From Notospermus geniculatus (taxonomy: Eukaryota > Nemertea > Pilidiophora > Heteronemertea > Lineidae), in contig NMRB01000191.1 of NCBI GenBank assembly GCA_002633025.1, positions 369,647-433,646 of the forward strand: a stretch of DNA of 64,000 bases. Reading direction: 5' to 3'. Positions 63,206 to 64,000 of the stretch are shown one piece after another. Every line of letters begins with the position of its first letter. Positions within the stretch are counted from its first letter, which is position 1. Under the pieces are notes generated by a model, which made no database searches, was not told the DNA's origin, and saw only the letters and a list, made by a program, of their open reading frames with translations. Position numbers and translations under genes: made by a program.

Positions 63206-64000
63206 GTAGGTAGGCCCGAACTTGTTCGGACTTTATGAGATCGTTCACATCAAATTGCTTAGAGTTTTCCCCAGTGATTTTCATGAACTCTGTGTGCCTT
63301 TGTCACAAGACAACTGGAGACGCGCTGACAATGTTAGCACTCCCAGGCCTGCGAAAAACGCGCGGGAAAGTGCAATCCTCCGTGAGGATTTATTGCTCCG
63401 TGAGCGTGTTGGTAGGCTTAATTTTGATGGGCGCAGTTTGCTGAAAGCGTTTCGTGAGAGTACTTCTTTGTGAATGGTAGACAACAATGAGATATGCATG
63501 TCTTGAGCCAAGAACTTGCTTGACCCTATTCGCCATTCATTGGAAAGTACGTCGCGGGGTCGTGGGTAGGCCTACTCTGCAGAAAAGGGCGAGTGACCAC
63601 GGAGGACTATGCTGACGATAAGAGATCAGGAAATGGTGCTGTTCAAGTCATCTTTTGGCCTACATGAACGCAAGGGGTGGGGAGGGGCGAATGAGTCGAA
63701 AATTTCTTCGCTGGCCTCTGGTAATTTACAAAAGAAGACGTTTTCTATCTGGTAAAGGACTCCAAGATGAAAGCCATGGGGTCATTGTTTGGACCAACCA
63801 CAAAATCCTCCATAAAACCAACATCACGTTATATCTTGACAATCGTAAGCGGGACATAATTCACGGGACTACCATTTCTGCCACATCGGAGAGCATGAGA
63901 CTGATCCACGACTTGAAATGTCATATGACCGGCAGACGGTTAGACCCGGCATTTCAAATTCAGATAAAGTTATTTTATGTTTTGTGGCATACATTTGCGT
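63206..64000. other. Right end of the window
   Basis: No exon or clear repeat recognised. Overlapping short open frames around 63222-63511 on both strands look like chance. Confidence 0.4.

Overview
The window is nuclear DNA from an animal with small exons, GT-AG introns and many short foldback transposons. The genes (axonemal dynein, animal-type cytochrome c with an intron inside the Gly56 codon, EF-hand proteins) and the frequent short words TAGGCCTAC and ACATGTA suggest a marine invertebrate, probably a deuterostome such as an echinoderm, hemichordate or cephalochordate. The species is an inference; the sequence does not settle it. Two single N bases (766 and 57053) mark assembly uncertainty.

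Layout. (1) 1-30534, minus strand: the 5' two thirds of an outer-arm axonemal dynein heavy chain of the DNAH5/DNAH8 (gamma) class. I could place 46 coding exons whose phases all join. They give about 2,897 residues, from the start Met through the tail, linker, AAA1, AAA2 and most of AAA3. The gene runs off the left edge. A separate first exon near 26.1 kb suggests a second promoter. (2) 34054-34902, plus strand: an intronless class I SAM methyltransferase, divergent to the dynein gene. (3) 42.1-50.8 kb, plus strand: a cytochrome c cluster, with an orphan second coding exon of a conventional cytochrome c at 42.1 kb, one complete divergent gene at 46.1 kb, and two almost identical copies at 48.3 and 50.3 kb created by a 1.83 kb tandem duplication. 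(4) 53516-56230, minus strand: a four-exon gene assembled here for a small cysteine-rich, probably secreted protein that I do not recognise. (5) 58373-59576 (minus) and 61771-62703 (plus): two divergently transcribed four-EF-hand genes with the same intron positions. (6) near 63.1 kb: a possible first exon of another gene.

Non-coding DNA is crowded with mobile-element remnants. At least twenty inverted-repeat (MITE or foldback) elements are visible, several in two or three copies, including TTAA-flanked and hAT-like families. There are also a tRNA-like SINE head, a 20-bp minisatellite at 52.1-52.6 kb, local tandem duplications at 43-46 kb, and a recurrent hammerhead-like motif.

The genes do not form a pathway. 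The dynein drives ciliary beating, cytochrome c carries electrons in mitochondria, and the EF-hand proteins bind calcium. The most informative points are that all complete cytochrome c paralogs lack lysines 7 and 72 (vertebrate numbering) needed for apoptosome activation while keeping heme ligands, and the unrecognised cysteine-rich gene.
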